A stretch of DNA of 64,000 nucleotides from contig CBDFIO010000002.1 in NCBI GenBank assembly GCA_965248155.1, positions 620,001 to 684,000 on the forward strand. The letters run 5' to 3'. This stretch comes from RFSX01 sp965248155 (GTDB taxonomy: Bacteria > Bacteroidota > Bacteroidia > Chitinophagales > Saprospiraceae). Below the pieces are notes generated by a model. The model worked only from the letters and a program-made list of their open reading frames with translations. It did no database searches and was not told the DNA's origin. The translations under genes and the position numbers were made by a program. Positions 17,243 through 25,617 of this stretch are shown one piece after another (position 1 is the first letter of the stretch; each line of letters begins with the position of its first letter).

Positions 17243-18148
17243 ATGAAAGATAGTCAAATTATTGCAATTTTCTGTGCTTTCGATGATTTTTTCACCGATT
17301 TTGATCACTTTTTAAAATCTCATACCCTAGAGGGAAAGAAAAATCGACGGAATCGTACCTGCAGGTTATCCATGAGCGAGGTGATGAGCATCATCGTATT
17401 TTTTCATATGAGTGGATACCGTTGCTTTAAGCACTTTTACCAGAATCATGTCTGCCAACATATGCGCGGCTATTTTCCCAATCTGGTATCTTATAATCGG
17501 ATGGTGGAGTTGCAAACCAAAGCGGTCCTACCATTAGCCTTGTTTGTAAAGATGTACCGAATGGGTAAATGTAGTGGGATATCCTTTATTGATTCAACCA
17601 GTATCCGGGTCTGTCACAATCGAAGGATTCATTCCCACAAGGTGTTTGCTGGACTGGCCAAACGAGGCAAGACTTCAAAGGGTTGGTTTTATGGTTTCAA
17701 ACTTCATCTGGTTCATAATGACCGGGGCGAAGTGATTGATTTTCAACTCACTCCGGGCAATGTGCATGATAATGCCGTATTGAAGTGTAAACGGTTTATG
17801 AAGAAGGTCTATGGCCGGTTGTTCGGTGATAAAGGCTATATTGTCAACAAGCAAATCTTTGACACTCTTTTCTTGAGAGGTATTCATTTGATTACTAAGT
17901 TGAGACGGAATATGAAATCCAAAATGATTACACCCCTACAGGATGCTCTTCTGCTCCGAAAACGTGCTATCTCTGAAACCATTATTGACCAACTCAAAAA
18001 TATTTCACAGATCGAACATACAAGGCATCGTTCCTTTGCCGGATTTTTCGTCAATATACTTGGTGGACTTTGTGCCTACGGGTTTAAAGAATCTAAACCC
18101 TCCATTTATAAGAATCTGGTCGATACCAAACAACTCCTTTTGGCCTAG
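17243..18148 (+). CDS. IS982-family transposase, copy 1
   Basis: 301 aa DDE transposase of full IS982-family length. Candidate catalytic residues: Asp in ISFIDSTSIRVCH (about 113-125), Asp in GRLFGDKGYI (about 192-201) and Glu in the segment AISETIIDQLKNISQIEHTR; the HTRHRS motif near the end is highly typical of the family. The N-terminal LSMSEVMSIIVFFH region is the conserved helix pair before the catalytic core. The reading frame is intact and the ends of the element are complete, so it may still be active. Confidence 0.96.
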   Translation: MKDSQIIAIFCAFDDFFTDFDHFLKSHTLEGKKNRRNRTCRLSMSEVMSIIVFFHMSGYRCFKHFYQNHVCQHMRGYFPNLVSYNRMVELQTKAVLPLALFVKMYRMGKCSGISFIDSTSIRVCHNRRIHSHKVFAGLAKRGKTSKGWFYGFKLHLVHNDRGEVIDFQLTPGNVHDNAVLKCKRFMKKVYGRLFGDKGYIVNKQIFDTLFLRGIHLITKLRRNMKSKMITPLQDALLLRKRAISETIIDQLKNISQIEHTRHRSFAGFFVNILGGLCAYGFKESKPSIYKNLVDTKQLLLA

Positions 18149-18288
18149 TCTTACATCGAACTCACGTTAATCTAACTAATTATGCGCTTTTAAAGAGAAA
18201 GTCAAAAGGGTTATTCAACCATTGATACTTCACACCAATCAGAATATAGTTCCAGCATCCATATTCATTACCCGGGCTACAAGTGTTT

Positions 18289-19509
18289 CTATCTCAATAT
18301 ATTAAAGCTGCCTGTCTTTGTATATTGTTCGCCAATACAGGAATACTCAACTTTATAAACGTAGGTTCCGGGAGATTGAAATTCACCTTTATATCTGCCG
18401 TCCCATTTTTCAGATGGAATAATGGATTCAAACAATTTCATTCCCCATCTATTATAGATTTCAAATCGAATTAAATCTTCTACAACAAATTCATTGCTAA
18501 TTCCAAATTCATCATTCAATCCGTCATTATTAGGTGTGAACGCTTTGGGAAACAATAGATTTTCGCAAAGGATATCGTCGGGTGAAACAACACTCACCAA
18601 AAGAGAATCAAAACTTTGACAAATACCATGATCGAATACCAAAGTATATAATGTTGTTGTTTCAGGGTCTACAATTGGCTCTATTGAAAAAGGATCATTA
18701 ATATTTATGTTAGGATTCCACATGATATTTGGAGCACAAGTCCCTCCCGACAACACTTGTAATTGATCTCCTAAAAATATGGTGGTATCCTGAGTAATAA
18801 TTTCATCCGGATACATAAGATCGAGACGAATATCATCCTCTTTTAAAGCAAAATCATAAAATCGAATCTCATCTATTCTTCCGTCAAAAAATTGATCTGT
18901 GATTCCAACGCAAGGAGAATATCCGACGGTAAATTCATAATCCTTGCCTAATTCTATTTGACTTAAAAAGTCTAAGCTTTGGATAAACTTACCATCGATG
19001 TAAAGAGAATACAGTTGATCTTCTCTTGTAAACATGACATGGTGCCAGCAATTACTAGATGTGATACTATTTCTAAAAAATACTCCTTCAGCAATATTCC
19101 TAGAAAATTCAACAATTATTTCATCAGAACTCGGCAAATATTGAATAATAAAAGAAGAATCTCTGTTACATACATCTCGAACAGCCATTAGAGCATAAGA
19201 TTCAACACTTGGATTTACCCAAAAATAAAACCCAACAGAAAAATCTGAACTGAACAGGGAATTCAGGCTATTATCAAGAAACATGGTATCGGACGAACCA
19301 TCAAAATAATAAGCATCTGAATTTGGTCCTACTCCACAATCACAGTTGATGTTCTGATCAATAATTGCATCATTATAATTACCAGCGACATCGCTGAGCT
19401 GACAATTATCAAAACTAAAATGAGCGACAGGATTATTCTGCCCAATAGTTAATATACTGAACGAAATAAATAGTAATGTCAAGTAAATTCTTAAAGCTTC
19501 CATCTTCAT
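18289..19509 (-). CDS. Secreted LamG/concanavalin-like protein with CHU_C (T9SS type B) sorting domain
   Basis: 406 aa. After a signal peptide (about 1-23) comes a LamG-type jelly roll at about 25-215: VAHFSFDNCQLSDVAGN, then DAYYFDGSSD, WHHVMFTRE, YIDGKF, and the closing FDGRIDEIRFYDFAL. The C-terminal 90 residues form the gliding-motility sorting domain (FPKAFTPNNDGLND, then IRFEIYNRWGMKLFE, then GTYVYKVEYSC). Such proteins are exported by T9SS and often bind glycans or other cells, but no ligand can be read here. IS copy 1 lies 113 bp beyond its stop. The next gene on this strand encodes another T9SS cargo, with a 63-bp gap. Confidence 0.9.
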   Translation of the reverse strand: MKMEALRIYLTLLFISFSILTIGQNNPVAHFSFDNCQLSDVAGNYNDAIIDQNINCDCGVGPNSDAYYFDGSSDTMFLDNSLNSLFSSDFSVGFYFWVNPSVESYALMAVRDVCNRDSSFIIQYLPSSDEIIVEFSRNIAEGVFFRNSITSSNCWHHVMFTREDQLYSLYIDGKFIQSLDFLSQIELGKDYEFTVGYSPCVGITDQFFDGRIDEIRFYDFALKEDDIRLDLMYPDEIITQDTTIFLGDQLQVLSGGTCAPNIMWNPNININDPFSIEPIVDPETTTLYTLVFDHGICQSFDSLLVSVVSPDDILCENLLFPKAFTPNNDGLNDEFGISNEFVVEDLIRFEIYNRWGMKLFESIIPSEKWDGRYKGEFQSPGTYVYKVEYSCIGEQYTKTGSFNILR

Positions 19510-19572
19510 ACTTATTCCAAACGAAAAGTCTTTGTATTTATTTAAGATGGAACAAACATAGTTAATTCAGGA

Positions 19573-20703
19573 TTATAATTGGATAATTGGATAATTGAAA
19601 GATTCAATCCCATCAAAAATTCTAATTACGTAAAAAGCAGGTTCCAAATGACTAAGATTAAAATAGCTTCCAGATAGAATATCGTCCTTTTTTACCCTTA
19701 ATCGTCCACTGGAATCAAATATTTCAATGTCGTAAGATTCTGAATTTCCCAGTATTCTAATTTCGCTACTAAATATATTTGGAGCAACGATTGGATTCTC
19801 ATGTTTTTGCAGCTTTACCGCTCGTAATTCCGAATAACTGTATAGCCCATTATAATCTATTTGCTTCAACCTATAATAGTTTAGACCAAGAATAGGATCC
19901 TCGTGAACGTAAGAGTAAAAATTCTGCTCAGAGCTTGTTCCTGCTCCATTCAGCACATCTATTAACTCAAATGAAGCAGCGTCCCTACTCCACTCAATCA
20001 TAAACTTATCATTGTTGAGCTCAGATTCAGTGATCCATTCCAACAATACTGCATTGTTATAAATTTTCCGGGCAGTAAACTCAACAAGATCAATCGGTAA
20101 TGCTACCGGTAAGTAAGTACAACTATCTCCTGAAATAAGCAATGGGCATCCATCTGTGTCACTGCCCCAATTATCACAATTGTTTATATCAAAAGGTGAA
20201 ATATCAAGAGGATCAACATCTGAGCAATTAATGCCACCATAGACAAGAGTGCATGATGAACTCCCATCAGCATTTGACATTGTGATTACATCTCCACTAT
20301 TTCCTAATAAAGCTGAATTGTTAAGGTCTATGCTTAAAATGTCAGCAGGAGTAGCACAAACAGGAGGAGGATCAATATCCGGACAATAGTCATTAATAAT
20401 TAATAAGCACTCTCCGGGTGCCAAAAAAATACTGTCAGGAATTATATAATCAGGATATGCTCCAGAATCATCATCGCCAAACTGCCAGCCAGAAATAACA
20501 ACAGTTGATGAAGAAGCAGAATTGCAGATTTCGATATACTCATCCTGAGAATTTACAGATCCATCTCCGTTTGTATCGAAATTGTTATTGGCTCCAGTAG
20601 GGTCAATTAAGATAGATTTAATAAATACACTATCGATATGACATTGTCCGGAAGTAAAATGACAAACCATGCCTATCAATAGTACAGTGAAAAAGGATCT
20701 CAT
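19573..20703 (-). CDS. Secreted lamin-tail-domain protein with T9SS type A sorting domain
   Basis: 376 aa. A signal peptide ends near residue 19. Residues of about 25-150 look like a bacterial lamin-tail domain: DEYIEICNSAS, SGWQFGDDDSGAYPDY, then LAPGECLLIIND and GDVITMSNADG. A second beta-rich region (LVEFTARKIYNNAVLLEW, then LNYYRLKQIDYNG) of the kind often placed just before the sorting domain follows, and the end is a type A sorting domain (YDIEIFDSSGRL, then PAFYVIRIFDG). Lamin-tail domains are common in secreted bacterial proteins and are associated with surface or nuclease functions; no nuclease domain is present here. The role is therefore unknown. Confidence 0.87.
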   Translation of the reverse strand: MRSFFTVLLIGMVCHFTSGQCHIDSVFIKSILIDPTGANNNFDTNGDGSVNSQDEYIEICNSASSSTVVISGWQFGDDDSGAYPDYIIPDSIFLAPGECLLIINDYCPDIDPPPVCATPADILSIDLNNSALLGNSGDVITMSNADGSSSCTLVYGGINCSDVDPLDISPFDINNCDNWGSDTDGCPLLISGDSCTYLPVALPIDLVEFTARKIYNNAVLLEWITESELNNDKFMIEWSRDAASFELIDVLNGAGTSSEQNFYSYVHEDPILGLNYYRLKQIDYNGLYSYSELRAVKLQKHENPIVAPNIFSSEIRILGNSESYDIEIFDSSGRLRVKKDDILSGSYFNLSHLEPAFYVIRIFDGIESFNYPIIQL

Positions 20704-20762
20704 TTTCAGGTATTTTACTTAAAAATAGCAATCTTAAAATTGATTACCTAAATGAAGAAAAA

Positions 20763-21680
20763 TTAGAAATTTTTGAAAAGTTCGATCATAAAGAAAACGT
20801 ACATTAAGAGTAACAATACACCTTCCCAATAGGAAATCCTTTTTGATAAAGTCATAACACCAAAAATCAGGGTTACTCCAACCATTAATGGAAGACTGAA
20901 GCTCAGTATGGAATCAGGAATAGTTAATGTTCCAAAAAACGATGGGATTGCCATAACCGCATAAGTATTAAAAATATTGGAACCTAATACATTCCCAACA
21001 GCAATTGCATGCTTACCTTTTCTGGCTGCAGCCATACTTACTGCTACCTCAGGCAGTGATGTTCCCAGCGCAACAAATGATAATGAGATTATTTCTGCAC
21101 CAATGCCCATTCCTTCAGAAATCTTCACAATACCGTAAATCGTCCACTTAGCACCAAGGAACACCAAAACAGCGCCGACGATCAATCGGCCAACGTCTTT
21201 TAATTTTATGGGACTTTTTTCTGTTCTATTATTTCCTGATCCTCTGAGAGAATTAATCAGAAATGCAACTAAGGCTATTAAAAATATAAAACATTCAAAA
21301 TAAGATAGATGCTGGTCCTGGAGCGCAAAGTACATGAGGACTGAGGACCCAATCAATAAAGGCATATCTATGTCCCAAAGATTAAAGTCCATTTTAATTT
21401 CTTTACCAACTATAACTGTAAGTCCTAGAACAAGCAGAATGTTTGTAATGTTGGAACCTATCACGTTTCCTACAACAAATTCCGATGCTCCACTATAAAC
21501 AGAAGCTATCGAAGTAGCTAATTCAGGCAAGGATGTGCCAAATGCAACTATAGTAACACCTATAATAAATGGAGAAATTCCGGTAGAAAGACCAATTTTT
21601 TCAGAAGAATCAATAAACCAATCTGAAGCCTTCAAAAGTACGGCCAGGCTTATAATAGATATAATTATTGCTATGAGCAT
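20763..21680 (-). CDS. Calcium/sodium antiporter (CaCA family, YrbG type)
   Basis: 305 aa with ten predicted membrane helices in two inverted halves. The two alpha-repeats that form the ion path are clear: VAFGTSLPELATSIASVYSG with GNVIGSNITN in the first half, ALGTSLPEVAVSMAAARKG with GNVLGSNIFN in the second. The family exchanges Na+ or H+ for Ca2+ across the inner membrane. It stands alone on the minus strand, divergent from tatC with a 98-bp gap. The direction and exact ion cannot be judged from sequence. Confidence 0.93.
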   Translation of the reverse strand: MLIAIIISIISLAVLLKASDWFIDSSEKIGLSTGISPFIIGVTIVAFGTSLPELATSIASVYSGASEFVVGNVIGSNITNILLVLGLTVIVGKEIKMDFNLWDIDMPLLIGSSVLMYFALQDQHLSYFECFIFLIALVAFLINSLRGSGNNRTEKSPIKLKDVGRLIVGAVLVFLGAKWTIYGIVKISEGMGIGAEIISLSFVALGTSLPEVAVSMAAARKGKHAIAVGNVLGSNIFNTYAVMAIPSFFGTLTIPDSILSFSLPLMVGVTLIFGVMTLSKRISYWEGVLLLLMYVFFMIELFKNF

Positions 21681-21757
21681 TAATTAGCTAAACAGAATTT
21701 TTGTCTAAAAAGTCCCAAAGTAAGTGAAAAAAGATAGGAGAGTTTAGAATATGAATA

Positions 21758-21765
21758 TAAATTTG
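21758..21765 (+). promoter_or_regulatory. Candidate -7 box for tatC
   Basis: TAAATTTG fits TAnnTTTG and lies 13 bp before the tatC ATG, implying a nearly leaderless message. No convincing -33 TTTG is visible upstream. Confidence 0.4.
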
Positions 21766-21778
21766 GGGCTAATTAGAA

Positions 21779-22585
21779 ATGACTGAACAAAAGAATATTC
21801 CTGTAGAAAAGGAAATGAGTTTTCTTGATCACCTCGAAGAATTGAGGTGGCACCTGATAAGATCTGCTATAGCCATCTTTGTTATAGCTATTTTGGTTTT
21901 TGTTTTCAGGGATTTTGTCTTCGACAAAATCATTATGGGACCAAAGAAATCGTCTTTTATTACCTATCAATTTTTCTGTGGTCTTAGTGAAGCTACTTGC
22001 TTTTCTCCTCCGGAGTTCAAATTATTGCCCAGACAAATGGGCGAGCAATTTTATACAACATTAAAAGTTTCCGCTTGGTTGGGCTTTATCTTGGCTTTTC
22101 CATATATATTCTGGGAGTTTTGGAAATTTATTAAACCCGGACTTTATAAAAATGAGCAAAAGGCTACCAGTGGAGTGGTAATTATTTGTTCTGCATTATT
22201 TCTTTTGGGTGTTTTGTTCGGATATTTAATTATATCGCCTTTTGCGATTTCCTTTTTAGTAGGGTTCTCAGTCTCTCCTGAAATAGTTAGCAGCCCTACC
22301 CTAGCTTCTTATGTGAGTAATATGACCATGTTTACGATCCCAACAGGTCTATTATTTGAATTACCGATAGTTGTTTATTTTTTATCGCGTATTGGCGTGC
22401 TTACTCCAGCGTTTATGAAAAAGTTCAGGAGGCATGCTATCGTACTCATCTTTGTTCTTGCAGCAATAATAACGCCTCCAGACATTACAACTCAATTCTT
22501 AATAGGAATACCTATAATCCTTTTATACGAGGTAAGTATTCTTATTTCAGCCAGAGTAGAAAAAAAATACCATTCTGATTCTTGA
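21779..22585 (+). CDS. tatC: Sec-independent translocase subunit TatC
   Basis: 268 aa. The cytoplasmic N-terminus carries the signature MSFLDHLEELRWHLIRS, followed by six membrane helices; the FILAFPYIFWEFWKFIKPGLY segment between helices 2 and 3 is the TatC family motif. TatC binds twin-arginine signal peptides of folded proteins. There is no tatA or tatB gene next to it. It is convergent with porX, which starts on the other strand one base after its stop. Length is usual for Bacteroidota, with an insertion around residues 60-80. Confidence 0.97.
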   Translation: MTEQKNIPVEKEMSFLDHLEELRWHLIRSAIAIFVIAILVFVFRDFVFDKIIMGPKKSSFITYQFFCGLSEATCFSPPEFKLLPRQMGEQFYTTLKVSAWLGFILAFPYIFWEFWKFIKPGLYKNEQKATSGVVIICSALFLLGVLFGYLIISPFAISFLVGFSVSPEIVSSPTLASYVSNMTMFTIPTGLLFELPIVVYFLSRIGVLTPAFMKKFRRHAIVLIFVLAAIITPPDITTQFLIGIPIILLYEVSILISARVEKKYHSDS

Positions 22586-24139
22586 TTATTTAGATTCTAA
22601 AATGACAAAAGGACAGATCATTTCTTCAAGGGATATACCGCCATGTTGAAATGTATCTGTGTACAGATTGTTATAATAATTATAGCTGTTAGGATACAAG
22701 AAAAAGTAATCTTCTTTAGCGAAAATAAATTTTGAACTAATATTAGGTTTCGGTAACCCAACAGATGCCGGATCGTCTACACATTTTACTTCAGAAGCCT
22801 CAAATCTTAAATTCTTTCCTACTTTGTACCTCAAGTTGGTTGTCGTTTCTTTATCTCCTAACACTTTGGAAGGCTGATGTACACGGATTGTACCATGATC
22901 AGTCGTAATAAATAGTCGAATATCTTTATCTGCAAGGGTTTGAATAGCATTCCATATTGGTGAATTCAAAAACCAGGATTTCGTCAGTGATCTATATGCT
23001 TTTTCATCGGGTGCAAGTTCTTTTAATACGTCCATTTCAGTTCTGGCATGCGAAAGCATATCGATAAAATTATAAACGATCAGGGTAAGATCGTTTTTCA
23101 TATAGTTGAGGATATTGTCCTGCATCTGGCGTGCGTCATTAATATTTCTGACTTTTAGATAATCCCAGGTTTTGTCTTGTGATATTGTTCTTTTTATTTG
23201 TCGCTCAAATAATTCTTTTTCAAACTGATTTTTTCCTCCTTTCTCATTATCATTTAACCAGTATTCAGGCATGGATTTTTGAATATCTGAAGGAAGCATT
23301 CCTGAAAAGATGGCATTTCGACTGTATTGAGTTGCAGTTGGCAATATTGAAAAAAATTGCTTTTCCTCAATTTTTCTGAAATGTTCTGAGATTATAGGTT
23401 CGATTATTCTCCACTGATCCAATCTTAGATTATCAAACAAGATTAAAAAATTGCTCTTGCTTTTATGGAGCTTAGGAAATACATTTTTTCTAAACAAATT
23501 ATGTGAAAGTACTGGTCCTGAATCTTCATTAATCCAACTATTGTAATTCTTTTCAACAAACTTGCAGAACTCCTTATTGGCCTCTTTCTTTTGCATATCA
23601 AGAATTCCTTTCAGGTGCTCATTATCAGAATCATCCAATTTTAATTCCCAGTCTATTATTCTTTCATACATTTTGGACCAAGACTCAAGATCCAGCCCAC
23701 TGTTTATATCAATAGCGATATTTCTAAACTCCTGCTGATAATCAAATGCTGTTTTTTCGCTGACCAACCTCTTATTATCGATTACTTTTTTTAATGAAAG
23801 TAAGATTTGATTGGGATTAACCGGTTTGATTAAATAATCTGCAATCTGAGATCCGATCGCTTGTTCCATTAGATCTTCGGCTTCATTCTTAGTGATCATT
23901 ACAATAGGAATGTTTTTATTGCTTTCTCTTATTTTTTCAAGCGTCTCCAATCCTGTAATTCCCGGCATCGACTCATCAAGAAAAACACATTCTATATCAT
24001 TATTTTCTGACAATACTTCCAATGCATCATAGCCATTCGTAACTTCAAGTACTTCATATCCTTTCTTTTCTAAAAAAAATAATTGAGGTTTAAGAAGGTC
24101 TATTTCATCATCGGCCCAAAGGATTCTTACTTTTGTCAT
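22586..24139 (-). CDS. porX: T9SS response regulator PorX (receiver plus PglZ domain)
   Basis: 517 aa. The receiver domain (about 1-120) has the acidic pocket WADDE and phospho-acceptor Asp55 in VFLDESMPG, plus the conserved Lys in DYLIKPVNP. A helical linker (about 130-210) leads to a PglZ (alkaline-phosphatase-like) domain from about 215 to the end: LILFDNLRLDQWR, the likely nucleophile Thr in FSILPTATQYSRNA, and metal ligands in VYNFIDMLSHAR and LFITTDHGT. PorX is the regulator of T9SS gene expression described in Porphyromonas and Flavobacterium, paired there with the sensor PorY, which is not in this window. The gldKLMN genes it would be expected to influence lie 15 kb away. Confidence 0.94.
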   Translation of the reverse strand: MTKVRILWADDEIDLLKPQLFFLEKKGYEVLEVTNGYDALEVLSENNDIECVFLDESMPGITGLETLEKIRESNKNIPIVMITKNEAEDLMEQAIGSQIADYLIKPVNPNQILLSLKKVIDNKRLVSEKTAFDYQQEFRNIAIDINSGLDLESWSKMYERIIDWELKLDDSDNEHLKGILDMQKKEANKEFCKFVEKNYNSWINEDSGPVLSHNLFRKNVFPKLHKSKSNFLILFDNLRLDQWRIIEPIISEHFRKIEEKQFFSILPTATQYSRNAIFSGMLPSDIQKSMPEYWLNDNEKGGKNQFEKELFERQIKRTISQDKTWDYLKVRNINDARQMQDNILNYMKNDLTLIVYNFIDMLSHARTEMDVLKELAPDEKAYRSLTKSWFLNSPIWNAIQTLADKDIRLFITTDHGTIRVHQPSKVLGDKETTTNLRYKVGKNLRFEASEVKCVDDPASVGLPKPNISSKFIFAKEDYFFLYPNSYNYYNNLYTDTFQHGGISLEEMICPFVILESK

Positions 24140-24224
24140 TCAGTTTTTTGTTTAAATATAGTTTAGTTGTAATAGATCATACATAATCGAACGAAATGCG
24201 CTTGAATAATAGTACCCTTATCTC

Positions 24225-25424
24225 ATGAGTAAAAGAAAAATAATAAATGATCCTATTTATGGACTTATTTCATTCAAACATGAAATGATCTATGATATTA
24301 TCGACCATAAATATTTTCAGCGATTACGTAGAATTTCACAAATGGGATTGTCGACATATGTTTATCCCGGTGCAAATCATTCTAGGTTTAGTCACGCTCT
24401 AGGTGCTATGCACTTAATGACAACTGCTTTAGACACTCTAAAGTCCAAAAACATAGAAATTTCAGATGATGAATACTTATCAGCTTGTATTGCAATATTA
24501 TTACATGATATAGGACATGGCCCTTTTTCTCATGCCCTGGAACGAGTCCTAATTAATAAAGATCATGAAGCAATCTCCTTGGATTTAATGATCCAACTTC
24601 AGGAAGAATTCGGCCAAGTTTTTCAGACAGCAATTTCCATATTTAAAGTAGAATATACCAAGCACTTTTTGTCTCAATTGGTTTCAAGCCAATTGGATAT
24701 GGATAGAATGGACTATTTAACGAGGGATAGTTACTATTCTGGTGTAGCTGAAGGAGTCATTGGATATAAGAGAATAATTTCGATGTTAAATGTTGTAGAA
24801 GGAGAATTGGTAATTGAGGAAAAAGGAATTTTCTCTATTGAAAAATTTATAGTAGCCAGACACATCATGTATTGGCAAGTATATCTTCATAAAACTTCAA
24901 TCGCTTCTGAGCAAATGCTCAAACGATTTGTTTTACGAATGGAAGATTTATGTAAGAAAAATCCTGATACAGTTCTCGACTGCCGATTAAAAAACTTTTT
25001 TATTGATAAGATTCAAGGAAGAATATCAGATGAGAATTATATTGGAAGATTTATCACATTAGATGATATTGATATATATAGTTGCTTGAAAATAATGAAT
25101 TTAGCCGACGATCCTTTGCTGAACATACTTTCAAATAGGATATTAAACAGAAAGCTATTCAAGGTCGTCTTAAGTAAAGAACCTATCCAGAGTGACTTGA
25201 TTGAAAGCATCCGTTTAAAAACCAAACAAACTTATAATCTAAAAGACAAAATCATAGATAGTTTGCTCATCCAGGGACAAGAATCATCGCGAGCATATGA
25301 CAATATCCATGAAGAAATCAAAATTCTTTCAAAAAATGGTGACGTAAGCCCTATCTCTGACCATCTGGATGTATTGATTAATGTAAAGAAAATTACAAAG
25401 CATTATATCTGTTTTCCCGAATAA
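24225..25424 (+). CDS. HD-domain phosphohydrolase (dGTPase/SAMHD1-like)
   Basis: 399 aa. The HD metal site is visible: HSRFSHALGAMHL (first His), then ILLHDIGHGPFSHALE (the HD pair, about residues 90-105), and SQLDMDRMDYLTRDSYYSG (a later Asp) near 155-175. This pattern belongs to the large HD family that includes dNTP triphosphohydrolases and SAMHD1. The substrate of the Bacteroidota group is not established to my knowledge; a nucleotide is likely. It starts 85 bp from porX on the opposite strand and is followed by glyA. The 190-base gap between it and glyA contains a sigma-54-like sequence on the minus strand and nothing else that I can assign. Confidence 0.88.
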   Translation: MSKRKIINDPIYGLISFKHEMIYDIIDHKYFQRLRRISQMGLSTYVYPGANHSRFSHALGAMHLMTTALDTLKSKNIEISDDEYLSACIAILLHDIGHGPFSHALERVLINKDHEAISLDLMIQLQEEFGQVFQTAISIFKVEYTKHFLSQLVSSQLDMDRMDYLTRDSYYSGVAEGVIGYKRIISMLNVVEGELVIEEKGIFSIEKFIVARHIMYWQVYLHKTSIASEQMLKRFVLRMEDLCKKNPDTVLDCRLKNFFIDKIQGRISDENYIGRFITLDDIDIYSCLKIMNLADDPLLNILSNRILNRKLFKVVLSKEPIQSDLIESIRLKTKQTYNLKDKIIDSLLIQGQESSRAYDNIHEEIKILSKNGDVSPISDHLDVLINVKKITKHYICFPE

Positions 25425-25617
25425 GGTCATCCCCTTTATTCCTACTGTCCGTGAATTGTATCTTGACAAATTTATGTCAGTTAGTCTTGCCCAATTACTA
25501 TCCTCTTCAAGGTAAGAATTCGTTTAAGTTTATTGGTTCGCAGAATTATGATACGCCGTGCAACTCTACTGCCAAGCTTTTTTATTTTTACAATGTTTTT
25601 AAATAAAATAGAAATTG

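Larger units (their letters stand above)
17139..18166 (+). mobile_element. IS982-family insertion sequence, copy 1 (complete)
   Basis: 1028 bp. The 17-bp terminal inverted repeats CGTGAGTTCGACGTAAG (17139-17155) and its complement at 18150-18166 match at 16 of 17 positions. The element is flanked by a perfect 9-bp target duplication TTAATCTAA at 17130-17138 and 18167-18175, which fixes the borders. It carries one transposase gene, on the plus strand. Its coding sequence looks GC-richer than the neighbouring genes. Perfect duplication and distinct composition both point to a recent arrival. It landed between an adhesin and a convergent LamG gene and breaks neither. Confidence 0.96.

Noticed and set aside
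22586..24139. PglZ protein as a BREX phage-defence component
   Set aside because: It carries an N-terminal receiver domain and no BREX genes adjoin; this is the PorX architecture.
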